64,000 nt of DNA from JANRLL01 sp033762715 (GTDB lineage Bacteria > Pseudomonadota > Alphaproteobacteria > Rickettsiales > SXRF01): the NCBI GenBank assembly GCA_033762715.1, contig JANRLL010000006.1, forward strand, positions 32,915 through 96,914. Direction: 5' to 3'. The stretch's first letter is position 1; every line of letters begins with the position of its first letter. The notes beneath the pieces are model-generated. The model was not told where the DNA came from and did not search any database. It was given only the letters and a program-made list of their open reading frames with translations. The position numbers and the translations under genes are program-made. Below are positions 35,598-44,538 of this stretch, one piece after another.

Positions 35598-36794
35598 GTG
35601 ACCCACACGCTACAACCAGACTGGCTGCAATGGAAGGAGACGCAACGCTTACTTGCGGCCTTTTTCGCTGAGCCTGATGCCATTCGTTTTGTCGGAGGTT
35701 GCGTACGCGATTCACTAGCGGGGCACGCGGTGGTCGATATCGATCTGGCCACGCTGCATCATCCTGACCGGACGCAGAAATTGCTCGAGCAAGCGGGCAT
35801 CAAAGCCATTCCCACTGGCATCGAGCATGGTACGGTGACCGCGCTCATTGGCGAAAAAAAATTCGAAATCACCACGCTGCGCAAAGATGAATATTGTGAT
35901 GGCCGTCATGCACAGGTTGTTTTTAGCCAAAGCTGGGAAGAAGATGCCGCACGGCGTGATTTTACCATCAATGCTCTATCGTTATCGCCAGCAGGTGAGC
36001 TGTTTGATTATCATGATGGGCTTTCGGATTTGCGTGCTGGCTGTGTGCGTTTTATCGGACAGGCCGATTTGCGCATTCAAGAAGATTATCTGCGAATTTT
36101 GCGCTTCTTTCGCTTTTATGCTCGCTTCGGACAAGGGGCTGCCGACGCACAAGCCTTACACGCCTGTCAGGTATGGGCTTCGCATCTTTCGCATTTATCG
36201 GGTGAGCGTATTCAGCAAGAATTATTTAAACTGCTGGATGTGCCAGCTTGTGTGAGCGCGTTCGAGCTCATGCGTACGCATCATATTTTATTTCATGCAC
36301 TCGGAATTGAGATATTCGATTGCCAGGTATTAGCGCGCATGGAGGGTTTGAACTTCCATGTGAAGTTTGCCGCTTTGCTTTATGCTACTGCTAAGCCGCT
36401 TGCTGCCTTGGAGCGTGTGGTAGAGCGCCTGAAACTCTCTAATGCGATGCATAGGATGTTGCGCGTGTTGCTCTCTCATATCGAGCCATTGCAGCAGGCA
36501 GAAGGCGAGCGAGCACAAAAACAATTGCTGCGTAAATTAGGCAAAGAAGCTTTCTTAGAGTTATTGGCGCTAAGTGAAGCGGTTCACGAAAACAGGCAAG
36601 ATAAAGCGCGCACTATAGCAGAACATTGGGATATTCCACTACTTCCGATCAAAGGGGAAGATTTGATTGCCGCCGGATATCATCAAGGCAAGACCCTGGG
36701 GCGCCGAATGCATCAGCTTGAGCAGGAATGGGAAGAAAGCGATTATACGCTCAGCCAACAACAGCTGATCGCACGCGCCAAAGAATTACTTTGA
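35598..36794 (+). CDS. cca: CCA-adding tRNA nucleotidyltransferase
   Basis: Class II CCA-adding enzyme or poly(A) polymerase homologue of 398 residues that builds or repairs the tRNA 3' CCA end. It has the FVGGCVRDSLAG flexible loop, the catalytic VDIDLAT aspartates, the EITTLRKDEYCDGRHAQVVF segment, RRDFTINALSL, and QEDYLRILRFFRF. The GTG start at 35598 follows directly on the previous stop. The two tRNA genes in the window already encode CCA, so repair may be its main role. It converges on the phoB-like gene with a 9-bp overlap. Confidence 0.92.
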   Translation: MTHTLQPDWLQWKETQRLLAAFFAEPDAIRFVGGCVRDSLAGHAVVDIDLATLHHPDRTQKLLEQAGIKAIPTGIEHGTVTALIGEKKFEITTLRKDEYCDGRHAQVVFSQSWEEDAARRDFTINALSLSPAGELFDYHDGLSDLRAGCVRFIGQADLRIQEDYLRILRFFRFYARFGQGAADAQALHACQVWASHLSHLSGERIQQELFKLLDVPACVSAFELMRTHHILFHALGIEIFDCQVLARMEGLNFHVKFAALLYATAKPLAALERVVERLKLSNAMHRMLRVLLSHIEPLQQAEGERAQKQLLRKLGKEAFLELLALSEAVHENRQDKARTIAEHWDIPLLPIKGEDLIAAGYHQGKTLGRRMHQLEQEWEESDYTLSQQQLIARAKELL

Positions 36795-37520
36795 GGCTTC
36801 CGCCGGCTCGTCGACAAATTTCTCGCCAGCCGGGTTTTCTTCCAGCGCATAGCCGGCCGAACGCACGGTGCGAATCAAATCCGGTTGCTTGCCATCATAA
36901 TCCAGGCCTTTACGCAAGCGACGCACATGCACGTCTACGGTGCGAAGCTCAACGTAAATATCATGGCCCCAGACGGCATCGAGCAATTGCTCACGCGAAA
37001 ACACACGTCCTGGATGTTCCATCAAATAACGCAACAGTGAAAACTCGGTTGGGCTTAAATGAATTTCGGCGTCATTGCGCGTCACTTTATGCGCGGCCAC
37101 ATCCATTTTAATACCAGCAAAGCTCATGATTTTTTCCGACAAGGCGGGGCGGAAGCGGCGGAACACAGCGCGAATACGCGCGATCAATTCAGCCGGTGAA
37201 AAAGGTTTTACGATATAATCATCCGCACCGGCATCAAGGCCGCGAATGCGATCGCCTTCTTCGCCGCGCGCAGATAACATAATGATCGGGATGGCTTTCG
37301 TTTCCGGGCTCCAGCGCAATTGCTTGCAAATTTCAACACCCGACATGGAAGGCAGCATCCAATCCAGCACGATAATATCGGGCTTATATTCCTTCACCAT
37401 GGTGACGGCTTCCTCACCATCGCCTGTGGAATAAACTTTGAACCCTTCACGTTCTAGATTGTAGCGCAGCAAGGTAACGATGGCTGCTTCATCTTCAACG
37501 ATAAGTACTGACGTTTCCAA
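36786..37520 (-). CDS. phoB: PhoB-type phosphate regulon response regulator
   Basis: A 244-residue OmpR-family regulator. The receiver has Glu9/Asp10, phosphoacceptor Asp53 in VLDWMLPSMSG (the Trp after Asp is typical of PhoB), and IVKPFSP. The DNA-binding domain shows LSPTEFSLLRYLMEHPGRVFSREQ and TVDVHVRRLRKGLDYDG, close to PhoB. The start is TTG 37520, preceded by AAAGGGTG; no ATG fits. No phoR, pst or phoU gene is in the window, so it is separated from its usual partners. Confidence 0.85.
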   Translation of the reverse strand: METSVLIVEDEAAIVTLLRYNLEREGFKVYSTGDGEEAVTMVKEYKPDIIVLDWMLPSMSGVEICKQLRWSPETKAIPIIMLSARGEEGDRIRGLDAGADDYIVKPFSPAELIARIRAVFRRFRPALSEKIMSFAGIKMDVAAHKVTRNDAEIHLSPTEFSLLRYLMEHPGRVFSREQLLDAVWGHDIYVELRTVDVHVRRLRKGLDYDGKQPDLIRTVRSAGYALEENPAGEKFVDEPAEASK

Positions 37521-37616
37521 GTAAACACCCTTTTTCTTTGCTTTTATGCTTTCACTCTAGCATAAACAGAAGCTGAGGCAATAATCTCTATGAAAAACCT
37601 TAATATTTCGTGAAAC

Positions 37617-38165
37617 ATGCAAGGAAAACTTCGACTCGTCCTGGATTTAGGGCCTTTGGCCGTCTTTTTCCTGATGTACCGGTTTGCAGGTTTATTACCA
37701 GCAACGGCCGCCATTATTGTAGCGACGCTGGCGGCGCTGGCCGTAAGCTATCTGGTTGAAAAGCGTATTGCCATCATGCCGCTCGTATCGGGTGTGGCCA
37801 TCACCATTTTTGGCGGCCTGACACTTATTTTACATGATGAGTTGTTTGTTAAAATGAAACCCACCATCGTCAATTGCATCTTTGCTGCGATTTTGCTGGG
37901 TGGGGTGTGGTTTAAAAAACCGATGCTTAAATACCTACTGGCCGATGCCATTATCCTGCAAGAAGAAGGATGGATGAAGCTTTCTTACCGCTGGGGGATT
38001 TTCTTTTTATTCTTGGCAGCGCTTAATGAAGCAATCTGGCGCCATTTCAGCACCGATTTTTGGGTGAATTTCAAAGTATTCGGCATGTTTACCCTGACGA
38101 TGTTCTTTACCGTCAGCCAAATCCCGTTGATGAAGCGTTATTGGATCGAAGAAAAAAGCGACTAG
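37617..38165 (+). CDS. yciB: YciB/IspZ septation-associated inner-membrane protein
   Basis: A 182-residue protein with about five membrane helices, from the family formerly called intracellular septation protein A. Family stretches are LDLGPLAVFFLMYRFAG at the N-terminus, KPTIVNCIFAAILLGG, and LNEAIWRHFSTDFWVNFKVFG. It contributes to envelope integrity and division in other bacteria. The start lies in the gap that diverges from phoB. Its TAG stop shares CTAG with the stop of the opposing gene. Confidence 0.9.
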   Translation: MQGKLRLVLDLGPLAVFFLMYRFAGLLPATAAIIVATLAALAVSYLVEKRIAIMPLVSGVAITIFGGLTLILHDELFVKMKPTIVNCIFAAILLGGVWFKKPMLKYLLADAIILQEEGWMKLSYRWGIFFLFLAALNEAIWRHFSTDFWVNFKVFGMFTLTMFFTVSQIPLMKRYWIEEKSD

Positions 38166-38572
38166 AAATCGATTCCGCCGCCACCGCCTTTGCTTTTATC
38201 GCCAGCTCCGCCGTGGAAATGTTCCCAGCTTTTATCGCCTTTATGGCTTGCGGCTAATTTATCTTTTGCAATTTTATTGGCGACTTCATGAGGTTTCATA
38301 CCGGAACCACGCAATTGCTGACGTTGTTCGCGTTCTGCTCTTTTTTCAGCCACTTCGGCTGCCATTTGTTCTTTGCCGCTAGGGCCCACATGCTCACGCA
38401 CCGTACCGGCATTCACTTGCATACCCACGGACATAGCAGGATCGGCTTTCGGCCTTTGACCTTTGCCTTCTCTATTGAGCTGTTTTTGTAATTCTTGCTG
38501 GATGCGAAGATTTTCTTTTTCTTCCGGCGTTAGTTCTTTTGGTTTCTTTTTAAACCAGTCCCCTAAACCCAT
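38162..38572 (-). CDS. Small charged unrecognised protein
   Basis: A 136-residue hydrophilic protein of unknown function. It starts MGLGDWFKKKPKELTPEEKEN, continues as a Lys/Glu/Gln-rich helix, has a second helix (KEQMAAEVAEKRAEREQRQQ), and ends with a Gly-rich tail (GGAGDKSKGGGGGIDF). There is no signal or membrane segment. GGGAGGAT lies before ATG 38572, a good ribosome-binding site. It shares the stop tetranucleotide CTAG with yciB. Confidence 0.7.
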   Translation of the reverse strand: MGLGDWFKKKPKELTPEEKENLRIQQELQKQLNREGKGQRPKADPAMSVGMQVNAGTVREHVGPSGKEQMAAEVAEKRAEREQRQQLRGSGMKPHEVANKIAKDKLAASHKGDKSWEHFHGGAGDKSKGGGGGIDF

Positions 38573-38628
38573 ATCATCCTCCCTTATGATGTAAGTGGAT
38601 AATAACAGAAGAGAAAAATTAAGTAAAA

Positions 38629-39879
38629 TTAACTTTTAGACGCTCTCCAGGCAATATCACGACGACAAAAGCCTTCTGGCCAGTCAATCTTGTCAACCGA
38701 TTGATATGCCACGCTTTTTGCCTCGGCAATACTACCGGCTAGGGCCGTGACGCCCAATACCCGGCCACCGCTGGCAACCAGTTCAGCCCCCTGCGCTTGG
38801 GTACCGGCATGAAAGATCTTCACCCCGCTCACCGCACCGGCAGCATCGAGCTTACGGATGATAGAGCCTTTAGGGTACGCGCCAGGGTAACCTTGGGTAG
38901 CCATAACCACGCAGACAGCAGCATCGTTGCTGAAGGCCACATGCTTCGATTCCACCTGGCCACGTGCGCAGCTAAGCAAGAGCTGATACAGATCGCCGGA
39001 AAAGCGAGCCATCAGCACCTGGGTTTCGGGATCACCAAAACGGGTGTTATATTCCAGCAGCTTAGGGCCGTCTTGGGTGATCATGAGCCCGGCAAACAAG
39101 ACGCCTTTGAAAGGGCAACCTTCTTTTTGCATGGCAATAACGGTGGGTGCGATAATATCGCGCATGGTGATATCGCGCAGCCCATCGGTAAAAATAGGCG
39201 CGGGTGAATAGGTGCCCATGCCGCCGGTATTGGGACCGGTATCGCCGTCGAAGGCGCGCTTGTGATCCTGCGCATAACCAAATTCGATGGTAGTTTTGCC
39301 ATCGCTTAATGCAAAGAAGCTCACTTCTTCGCCCACTAAAAATTCTTCAATGACCAGCGTACCATTCATGGGCAGCAATTCATCGACGGCCGCGAGCGCT
39401 TGGGTCTCATTTTCAGCAATAATCACCCCTTTACCGGCGGCCAGACCGTCGGCTTTCATTACAATCGGATAGGATTTGCCTGCCAGATACGCTTTTGCTG
39501 CGGCCGCTTCGGTAAAGCTTTCGTAAGCTGCCGTGGGGATGCCGTATTTTTTGCAGATGGCTTTGGTAAAATCCTTCGAGCCTTCCAGGCGCGCAGCCAA
39601 GGCTGAGGGACCAAAGACCGTGATTTGCGCGGCTTCTAGCTGATCGGCGAGGCCCTCTACCAGCGGTTGCTCGGGGCCAATCACCACCAGCGCAATGGCT
39701 TCTGTGCGGCAAAATGCAATAATGTCATCAGGTTTGGAGAGATTGACGCAAGTGAATTCCTGCGCAATGCCGCCATTGCCCGGTGCGCAAAATACCTTAC
39801 TCACACTAGATGACTGTTTTAAGCGCCAACAGAGTGCATGCTCACGCCCACCTGATCCAATTACCAGAACATTTGCCAT
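38629..39879 (-). CDS. purD: Phosphoribosylamine--glycine ligase (GAR synthetase)
   Basis: ATP-grasp enzyme of 416 residues that joins glycine to phosphoribosylamine in de novo purine synthesis. It begins VLVIGSGGREHALCWRL, contains IGPEQPLVEGLAD, VMKADGLAAGKGVI, and the metal-binding NTRFGDPETQ. The ribosome-binding site AAAGAG before ATG 39879 lies inside the left arm of the 122-bp palindrome, which could therefore mask it. Confidence 0.96.
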   Translation of the reverse strand: MANVLVIGSGGREHALCWRLKQSSSVSKVFCAPGNGGIAQEFTCVNLSKPDDIIAFCRTEAIALVVIGPEQPLVEGLADQLEAAQITVFGPSALAARLEGSKDFTKAICKKYGIPTAAYESFTEAAAAKAYLAGKSYPIVMKADGLAAGKGVIIAENETQALAAVDELLPMNGTLVIEEFLVGEEVSFFALSDGKTTIEFGYAQDHKRAFDGDTGPNTGGMGTYSPAPIFTDGLRDITMRDIIAPTVIAMQKEGCPFKGVLFAGLMITQDGPKLLEYNTRFGDPETQVLMARFSGDLYQLLLSCARGQVESKHVAFSNDAAVCVVMATQGYPGAYPKGSIIRKLDAAGAVSGVKIFHAGTQAQGAELVASGGRVLGVTALAGSIAEAKSVAYQSVDKIDWPEGFCRRDIAWRASKS

Positions 39880-39881
39880 AT

Positions 39882-40003
39882 AAAACTCTTTCTAGGTGGC
39901 AATTACCACGTTGCAAACGTGCTCAAATCCGCATGTAGTACAAGCTACACTTGCGGTTCTGCGCGCGTTTGCGCCTTATACTTGCCACCTATAAAGGAGT
40001 TTT
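39882..40003. repeat. 122-bp three-tier interrupted palindrome
   Basis: Outer arms AAAACTCTTTC+TAGGTGGCAA (39882-39902) and TTGCCACCTA+TAAAGGAGTTTT (39982-40003) pair with one mismatch and one bulge. Middle arms GCAAACGTGC (39913-39922) and GCGCGTTTGC (39963-39972) pair over 10 bp with one G-T. An inner hairpin is formed by CCGCA-TGTAG (39929-39938) with CTACA (39945-39949) and TGCGG (39952-39956). It fills the divergent gap between purD and xseA, and its left end contains the purD ribosome-binding site. It resembles a mobile palindromic element or a structured leader; no second full copy is in the window. Confidence 0.7.
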
Positions 40004-40051
40004 CTCCTGCATTCTATTTATTTTTCGTCCATAGCTGCTAAGCTCTAAATC

Positions 40052-41461
40052 ATGGAAGATTTCAACCACAACCAGCCGATTTATTCGGTCAGCGACATTG
40101 CGCACTCCATCAAGCGCATGGTCGAAGACCGCTTTGGCGTTATCCGCATACGTGGCGAAGTGTCCGGCTGGAAACAAGCCACCTCAGGACATGTGTATTT
40201 CCGCCTGAAAGACAGCGATGCGGTTATTGACGGCGTATGTTGGCGCGGCACGGCATCCAAGCTTAATTTCAAAGTGGAAGATGGGCTGGAAGTAATATGC
40301 AGCGGTAAGATCACCACTTATCCAGGCAAGTCGTCTTATCAAATTGTGGTGGATTCCATTGAGCCAGCCGGTGTGGGCGCGCTGATGGCGTTGCTGGAAA
40401 AACGCCGCAAGCAGTTTGAAGAAGAAGGGCTGTTTAAGGCCGAACGCAAAAAGAAATTACCGTTTTTACCGCAGGTGATTGGTGTGGTGACTTCACCTAC
40501 GGGCGCAGTGATACGCGATATTTTACACCGGTTGGAAGATCGATTTCCCGTGCAAGTGTTGGTGTGGCCGGTGGCGGTGCAAGGTGAGGGTGCGGCTGAG
40601 CAAATTGCTGCCGCTATTGCTGGGTTTAATAACTTGCCTCCGCAACGCGCTTCCTGCGCGCCGCATGAGGCAAGCTCAGGGCTGATGCCGCCTGCTGATG
40701 GCATAACATCCACCCTAGTGCGGCCGGATGTGCTGATCGTAGCGCGTGGCGGTGGATCGATCGAAGATTTATGGGCGTTCAATGAGGAAATAGTTGTGCG
40801 TGCGGCCGCTAGCTCCAACATTCCGCTTATCTCTGCCGTGGGGCATGAAACCGATACGACCTTGATCGATTATGTGGCCGATAGGCGTGCGCCGACCCCT
40901 ACAGCCGCCGCCGAAATGGCTGTGCCGGTTCGTGACGAATTGCGCCTGACCATCGGCCAGCTGGCGATGCGTTTGGCTGCTTCGATGCAGCGCTTGGTCA
41001 CGCAACGCGCTGAACGCTTGCAAGGCTTATGCCTGGGCTTGCCCAAACCCGTGCAATTAATCGAAGTGGCAATGCAGCGCCTTGATGATCGCAGTGAACG
41101 TTTGCTTACAGTGCTACCTGCGTTACTCGCGCGCAAAGAGCAGCAATTACAACTAGCAACGGCAAGCTTGCGCCCGCAACGCCTGCTTACAGATATAGGA
41201 AAAACCCAGGCGCTGTTGCTCAGTCATGAACAACGGCTGCAAGCCGCAACACAACGCATGATAGAACGTCATGCCCAACGTCTGCAGGCACAAGCATCGC
41301 TGCTGGAGAATCTGAATTATAAACGCGTGTTAGAGCGCGGCTATGCGCTGGTGCGCGATGCGCAGGGCCATGTAATTAGCAGTAGCAAACTAGCGCTGCA
41401 ACAACAGGCATTGAACCTGAGTTTTAATGATGGCGATGTGGCGGTAAAACCTGTCAGCTAG
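40052..41461 (+). CDS. xseA: Exodeoxyribonuclease VII large subunit
   Basis: Large subunit of exonuclease VII, which degrades single-stranded DNA, 469 residues. It has the N-terminal OB fold (VSDIAHSIKRMVEDRFGVIRIRGEVSGWK), the catalytic core with VIGVVTSPTGAVIRDILHRL, ARGGGSIEDLWAFNEE and SAVGHETDTTLIDYVADRRAPTPTAAAE, and a long helical C-terminal region. Between GFNNL and RPDVLIVARGGGS lies an extra segment of about 25 residues not usual in the family; it coincides with a palindrome at 40633-40674. Its end overlaps the opposing acyltransferase by 8 bp. The small subunit is not in the window. Confidence 0.94.
   Translation: MEDFNHNQPIYSVSDIAHSIKRMVEDRFGVIRIRGEVSGWKQATSGHVYFRLKDSDAVIDGVCWRGTASKLNFKVEDGLEVICSGKITTYPGKSSYQIVVDSIEPAGVGALMALLEKRRKQFEEEGLFKAERKKKLPFLPQVIGVVTSPTGAVIRDILHRLEDRFPVQVLVWPVAVQGEGAAEQIAAAIAGFNNLPPQRASCAPHEASSGLMPPADGITSTLVRPDVLIVARGGGSIEDLWAFNEEIVVRAAASSNIPLISAVGHETDTTLIDYVADRRAPTPTAAAEMAVPVRDELRLTIGQLAMRLAASMQRLVTQRAERLQGLCLGLPKPVQLIEVAMQRLDDRSERLLTVLPALLARKEQQLQLATASLRPQRLLTDIGKTQALLLSHEQRLQAATQRMIERHAQRLQAQASLLENLNYKRVLERGYALVRDAQGHVISSSKLALQQQALNLSFNDGDVAVKPVS
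40633..40674. repeat. Nested palindrome inside xseA
   Basis: CTTGCCTC (40633-40640) pairs with GAGGCAAG (40667-40674), and inside it CGCGC (40646-40650) pairs with GCGCG (40656-40660) around TTCCT. It lies at the start of the extra in-frame segment of XseA. Confidence 0.6.
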
Positions 41462-42317
41462 CCGGCCAGCGGTTATGCACCCAAAACCACTGCTCGGGGT
41501 ATTCGCGAACCCATGACTCAAGTATGGCATTGATCTGCGTCATGATAGCAAGTGTATCTTTTTGATTATCACCCGTTTTTTCAATGGTGAGTGCCGGATA
41601 AATAATCGCATCAAAGGCCACGCCTTTTTTGCGAATAACCCGAGTGGGAATAATCGGTAGATCATGTCGCAAAGCAAGCTGAGCAATAGCCGGTGCGGTC
41701 ATCGCATCAATGCCAAAAAATGGTACCGGTATGCCGTCATTCATTTTTTGATCCACCAACATAGCAAGCGAATGCTGATTTTTAAGCGCGCGTAGCAATC
41801 GTACCGAACCGGTAGGGCCTTTAGGAAACATGGTGGTTACGCGCTTGGCACGCAGCGAGCAGATAAAGCGGTCCACCAGCGGATTATTAGCCGAGCGATA
41901 GGCCAGAGCCAGGGGAACGCCTCTGGATTCAGCCGTATAAGGCAGTAATTCCCAATTGCCTAAATGGCCTGAAAAAAACAATACGGGCTTATCTTTATGT
42001 TCAGTAAAGGTTTCGTTGCCCAGGCACGTAACACGCGTCATCAGCGCATCGTTGGCTATATGCGCCATTTCGGCCATCACCCGTCCTAAATTATCCCACA
42101 TACCAGATAGAATGCGTGATTTTTCGTCGGGGGCTGTATCGGGCATGATGCGCTGCAGGTTGCGAACGGCAGTGCGATGCGCACTGGAAAGCGGTCCTAT
42201 AATACCGATGACTTTACCGCCCAACCAGGAGGCAACATCCAGCGGCAGCAGCCTAAGTAGCAAAAAAAATAGGCGCAGCGCTAACAATTCTATTCCATAG
42301 CGGATCGTGCGGATCAT
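41454..42317 (-). CDS. LpxL/HtrB-family lipid A acyltransferase
   Basis: A 287-residue inner-membrane acyltransferase that adds a secondary acyl chain to Kdo-lipid A. One N-terminal membrane helix is present. The catalytic HX4E motif appears in SGHLGNWE, followed by AYRSANNPLVDRF, the VDQKMNDGIPVPFFG segment, and the end PEQWFWVHNRW, all family signatures. Whether it acts as LpxL or LpxM cannot be told. Its start overlaps the lpxK stop (ATGA), and its 3' end overlaps xseA. Confidence 0.92.
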   Translation of the reverse strand: MIRTIRYGIELLALRLFFLLLRLLPLDVASWLGGKVIGIIGPLSSAHRTAVRNLQRIMPDTAPDEKSRILSGMWDNLGRVMAEMAHIANDALMTRVTCLGNETFTEHKDKPVLFFSGHLGNWELLPYTAESRGVPLALAYRSANNPLVDRFICSLRAKRVTTMFPKGPTGSVRLLRALKNQHSLAMLVDQKMNDGIPVPFFGIDAMTAPAIAQLALRHDLPIIPTRVIRKKGVAFDAIIYPALTIEKTGDNQKDTLAIMTQINAILESWVREYPEQWFWVHNRWPAS

Positions 42318-43270
42318 GATTGCAAAACTCGATATAGCATCGCGCTTAATAATTCTTTCTTTTCTAACTGCACTCGTAAATCGGCCACGGTGATGCTGCT
42401 GCGAAAATCAGCGGGTAGTTTTACTGCGTCTTTTCGAGTGGTAACTAAGATAGCTCCGAGTTCTTTGGCATGTTTGCTCAGTAAATCCAAGTCTTTTTGC
42501 TGATAGCGATAATGATCGGGAAAGATGTGTTTTCCAACAAGCTGATAGCCGAGCTGCGTTAGTGCGGCAAAAAATTTCTCAGGGTAAGCAATCGCGCAAA
42601 AAGCAACGATAGGCTGTTGTTTGCTAAGCGGCAGCTGCGTATGGGTTTGGGCATTAAAAGTAAGCAGGGATTTGGGCGTCCAATGAGAGTTGCTCGCCCC
42701 ATTCATAATGATGGCGGCTTGACAGCGTCTAAAGCCATCTTCTGGCGCTTCACGCAAAGGCCCTGCTGGCAATAAGCGACCATTGCCGAATCCAATGGTG
42801 TCGTCAATGACTACAAATGAGAGATCTTTGTGCAGGCGGTGATGCTGGAATCCGTCATCCATAATAATAGCCTCGGCGCCATTTTTAATGGCAAAGCGCG
42901 CACCACTTACACGATCTTTTGCAACCACTGTTGACAACAAGCCTGCGAGCAATAGCGGCTCATCACCTACATCATGCGCACGGTGAATGGAAGGATCTAC
43001 CAGCAGCGGGCCACTTAGTGTTCCGCCATAGCCGCGACTGAGAAAAAACACCTTCGCATGCGGCCTAAGCAAATCGCCGATATAAAGCGCAATGGGCGTT
43101 TTTCCTGCGCCGCCGGCCGTTAGATTCCCAACGCAAATGACCGGCACATCCACGCGCTGCGCTTTAGTCAGCCAGCGTTTTGAAATGAAGATAGCTTCAT
43201 ATAATATCGCTGCCGGTAGTAATAAGGTGGAGATGATGCCGCGCCGGCGCCAAAAAGACGGCGTTTTCAT
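42314..43270 (-). CDS. lpxK: Tetraacyldisaccharide 4'-kinase
   Basis: Phosphorylates the 4' position of the lipid A disaccharide at the inner membrane. The 318-residue protein starts with PSFWRRRGIISTLLLPAA, has the P-loop VGNLTAGGAGKTP, the DMGFQH-like motif IIMDDGFQHHRL with the catalytic aspartate, and PAGPLREAPEDGFRR. It is joined by ATGA overlaps to waaA before it and to the acyltransferase after it. Confidence 0.95.
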   Translation of the reverse strand: MKTPSFWRRRGIISTLLLPAAILYEAIFISKRWLTKAQRVDVPVICVGNLTAGGAGKTPIALYIGDLLRPHAKVFFLSRGYGGTLSGPLLVDPSIHRAHDVGDEPLLLAGLLSTVVAKDRVSGARFAIKNGAEAIIMDDGFQHHRLHKDLSFVVIDDTIGFGNGRLLPAGPLREAPEDGFRRCQAAIIMNGASNSHWTPKSLLTFNAQTHTQLPLSKQQPIVAFCAIAYPEKFFAALTQLGYQLVGKHIFPDHYRYQQKDLDLLSKHAKELGAILVTTRKDAVKLPADFRSSITVADLRVQLEKKELLSAMLYRVLQS

Positions 43271-44538
43271 GGATTATTATCGCCGGGTCGCAACAAAGGA
43301 GCCAGTAATTTAAGCAGTTCATCGGTTGCGCCGGTTTTGCTTTCCACCCATTCTTGCGAACGTGTTTGTAGCGAATCTGCCATCGCCGGATTATTCAGCA
43401 AAATGCCTACACGGTCCGCCAATTGTTTGGCATCCAATACCAATACGCTCGCGCCTGCTTGTTCCATATCGCTATAGATCTCAGCAAAATTATAGGTGTA
43501 GGGACCGTTGATGATGGCGCAGGCTAAGCGCGCTGGTTCTAACGGGTTTTGCCCGCCATGGCGTACCAGCGAACCGCCCATAAATACAATTTCGCATAGG
43601 CGGTAAAACAGTCCCAGCTCACCCAGCGTGTCGGCAATATAAAAAGAGGTATCGGGCGTGATGGGGTCTTTGCGCGAACGCAGTGCTACGCGAAAATATT
43701 TACCCAGCGTATCGGCGATAGCGGCGCCGCGATCCGGATGGCGCGGCACAATCACCGTAAGCACGGTAGGGCGTTTTAGAATTAAAGATTTATGTACGCT
43801 GGCAACAATTTCTTCTTCACCCGGGTGGGTGCTGGCTGCGAGCCATATCGGACGCGCCCCCACAGCTGCTTTGAGTTTGAACAGTTCATTTTCATTGCAA
43901 GGTAGCGATTCGCCGTCGAATTTCATATTGCCCAAATGCAAGACTTCTTTGGCGCCTAAAATTTTAAAGCGTGTGGCATCCTGCTCGCTTTGTGCAAACA
44001 CATAATCAAAACTCGACAGCATTTTGTTGATGAGCGTTGGATGCTTTTGCCAAAACAGAAAAGAGCGTTGCGACATGCGGCCATTAATGACCGCCATGAA
44101 GCATTGATAATCGTTGGCTTCGCGCACCAGGTTGGGCCAGAATTCCGATTCCACCCACAACGCAATATCGGGCCGCCAGTGGCGAATAAAACGCCGGGTG
44201 GCTTCCGGTGTATCAATCGGTACATATTGATGCACCGCTCTTTCCGGCAAGCGCTGTTTCATCAGTTGAGCCGAGGTAACCGTGCCGGTGGTAATCAATA
44301 CCCAAATGGTGGGAAACTGTGCGCAGATTTTATGAATAAGCGGCAACATCGAATTGGATTCGCCAACACTTGCTGCATGTAACCATACCAACGTGCCTTC
44401 GGGGCGCGTTAGATTGGTAATGCCAAAGCGTTCTTGCATCCGCTCGCGGTCTTCTTTGCCAATGCGGCGGCGATAATGCAGCCACAGCGGCATGAGTGGT
44501 GCCACTAAGGAGGTCAGGAACAGATAAAGCTTATCCAT
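43267..44538 (-). CDS. waaA: 3-deoxy-D-manno-octulosonic acid transferase
   Basis: Adds Kdo to the lipid A precursor. The 423-residue GT30 enzyme has a membrane anchor at the N-terminus, the RRIGKEDRERMQERFG segment, WLHAASVGESNSMLPLI with the catalytic Glu, the ESEFWPN motif, AASTHPGEEE, VPRHPDR and FMGGSLVRHGGQNPLEP. I choose ATG 44538 because GGAG lies about 10 bases before it and the upstream ATG 44553 deepens the overlap with the preceding gene. The number of Kdo residues added cannot be told from sequence. Confidence 0.94.
   Translation of the reverse strand: MDKLYLFLTSLVAPLMPLWLHYRRRIGKEDRERMQERFGITNLTRPEGTLVWLHAASVGESNSMLPLIHKICAQFPTIWVLITTGTVTSAQLMKQRLPERAVHQYVPIDTPEATRRFIRHWRPDIALWVESEFWPNLVREANDYQCFMAVINGRMSQRSFLFWQKHPTLINKMLSSFDYVFAQSEQDATRFKILGAKEVLHLGNMKFDGESLPCNENELFKLKAAVGARPIWLAASTHPGEEEIVASVHKSLILKRPTVLTVIVPRHPDRGAAIADTLGKYFRVALRSRKDPITPDTSFYIADTLGELGLFYRLCEIVFMGGSLVRHGGQNPLEPARLACAIINGPYTYNFAEIYSDMEQAGASVLVLDAKQLADRVGILLNNPAMADSLQTRSQEWVESKTGATDELLKLLAPLLRPGDNNP

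Noticed and set aside
38162..38572. Treating the charged 136-residue gene as a shadow of yciB
   Set aside because: It overlaps yciB by only 4 bp and has a strong GGGAGGAT ribosome-binding site, so I kept it as a real gene.
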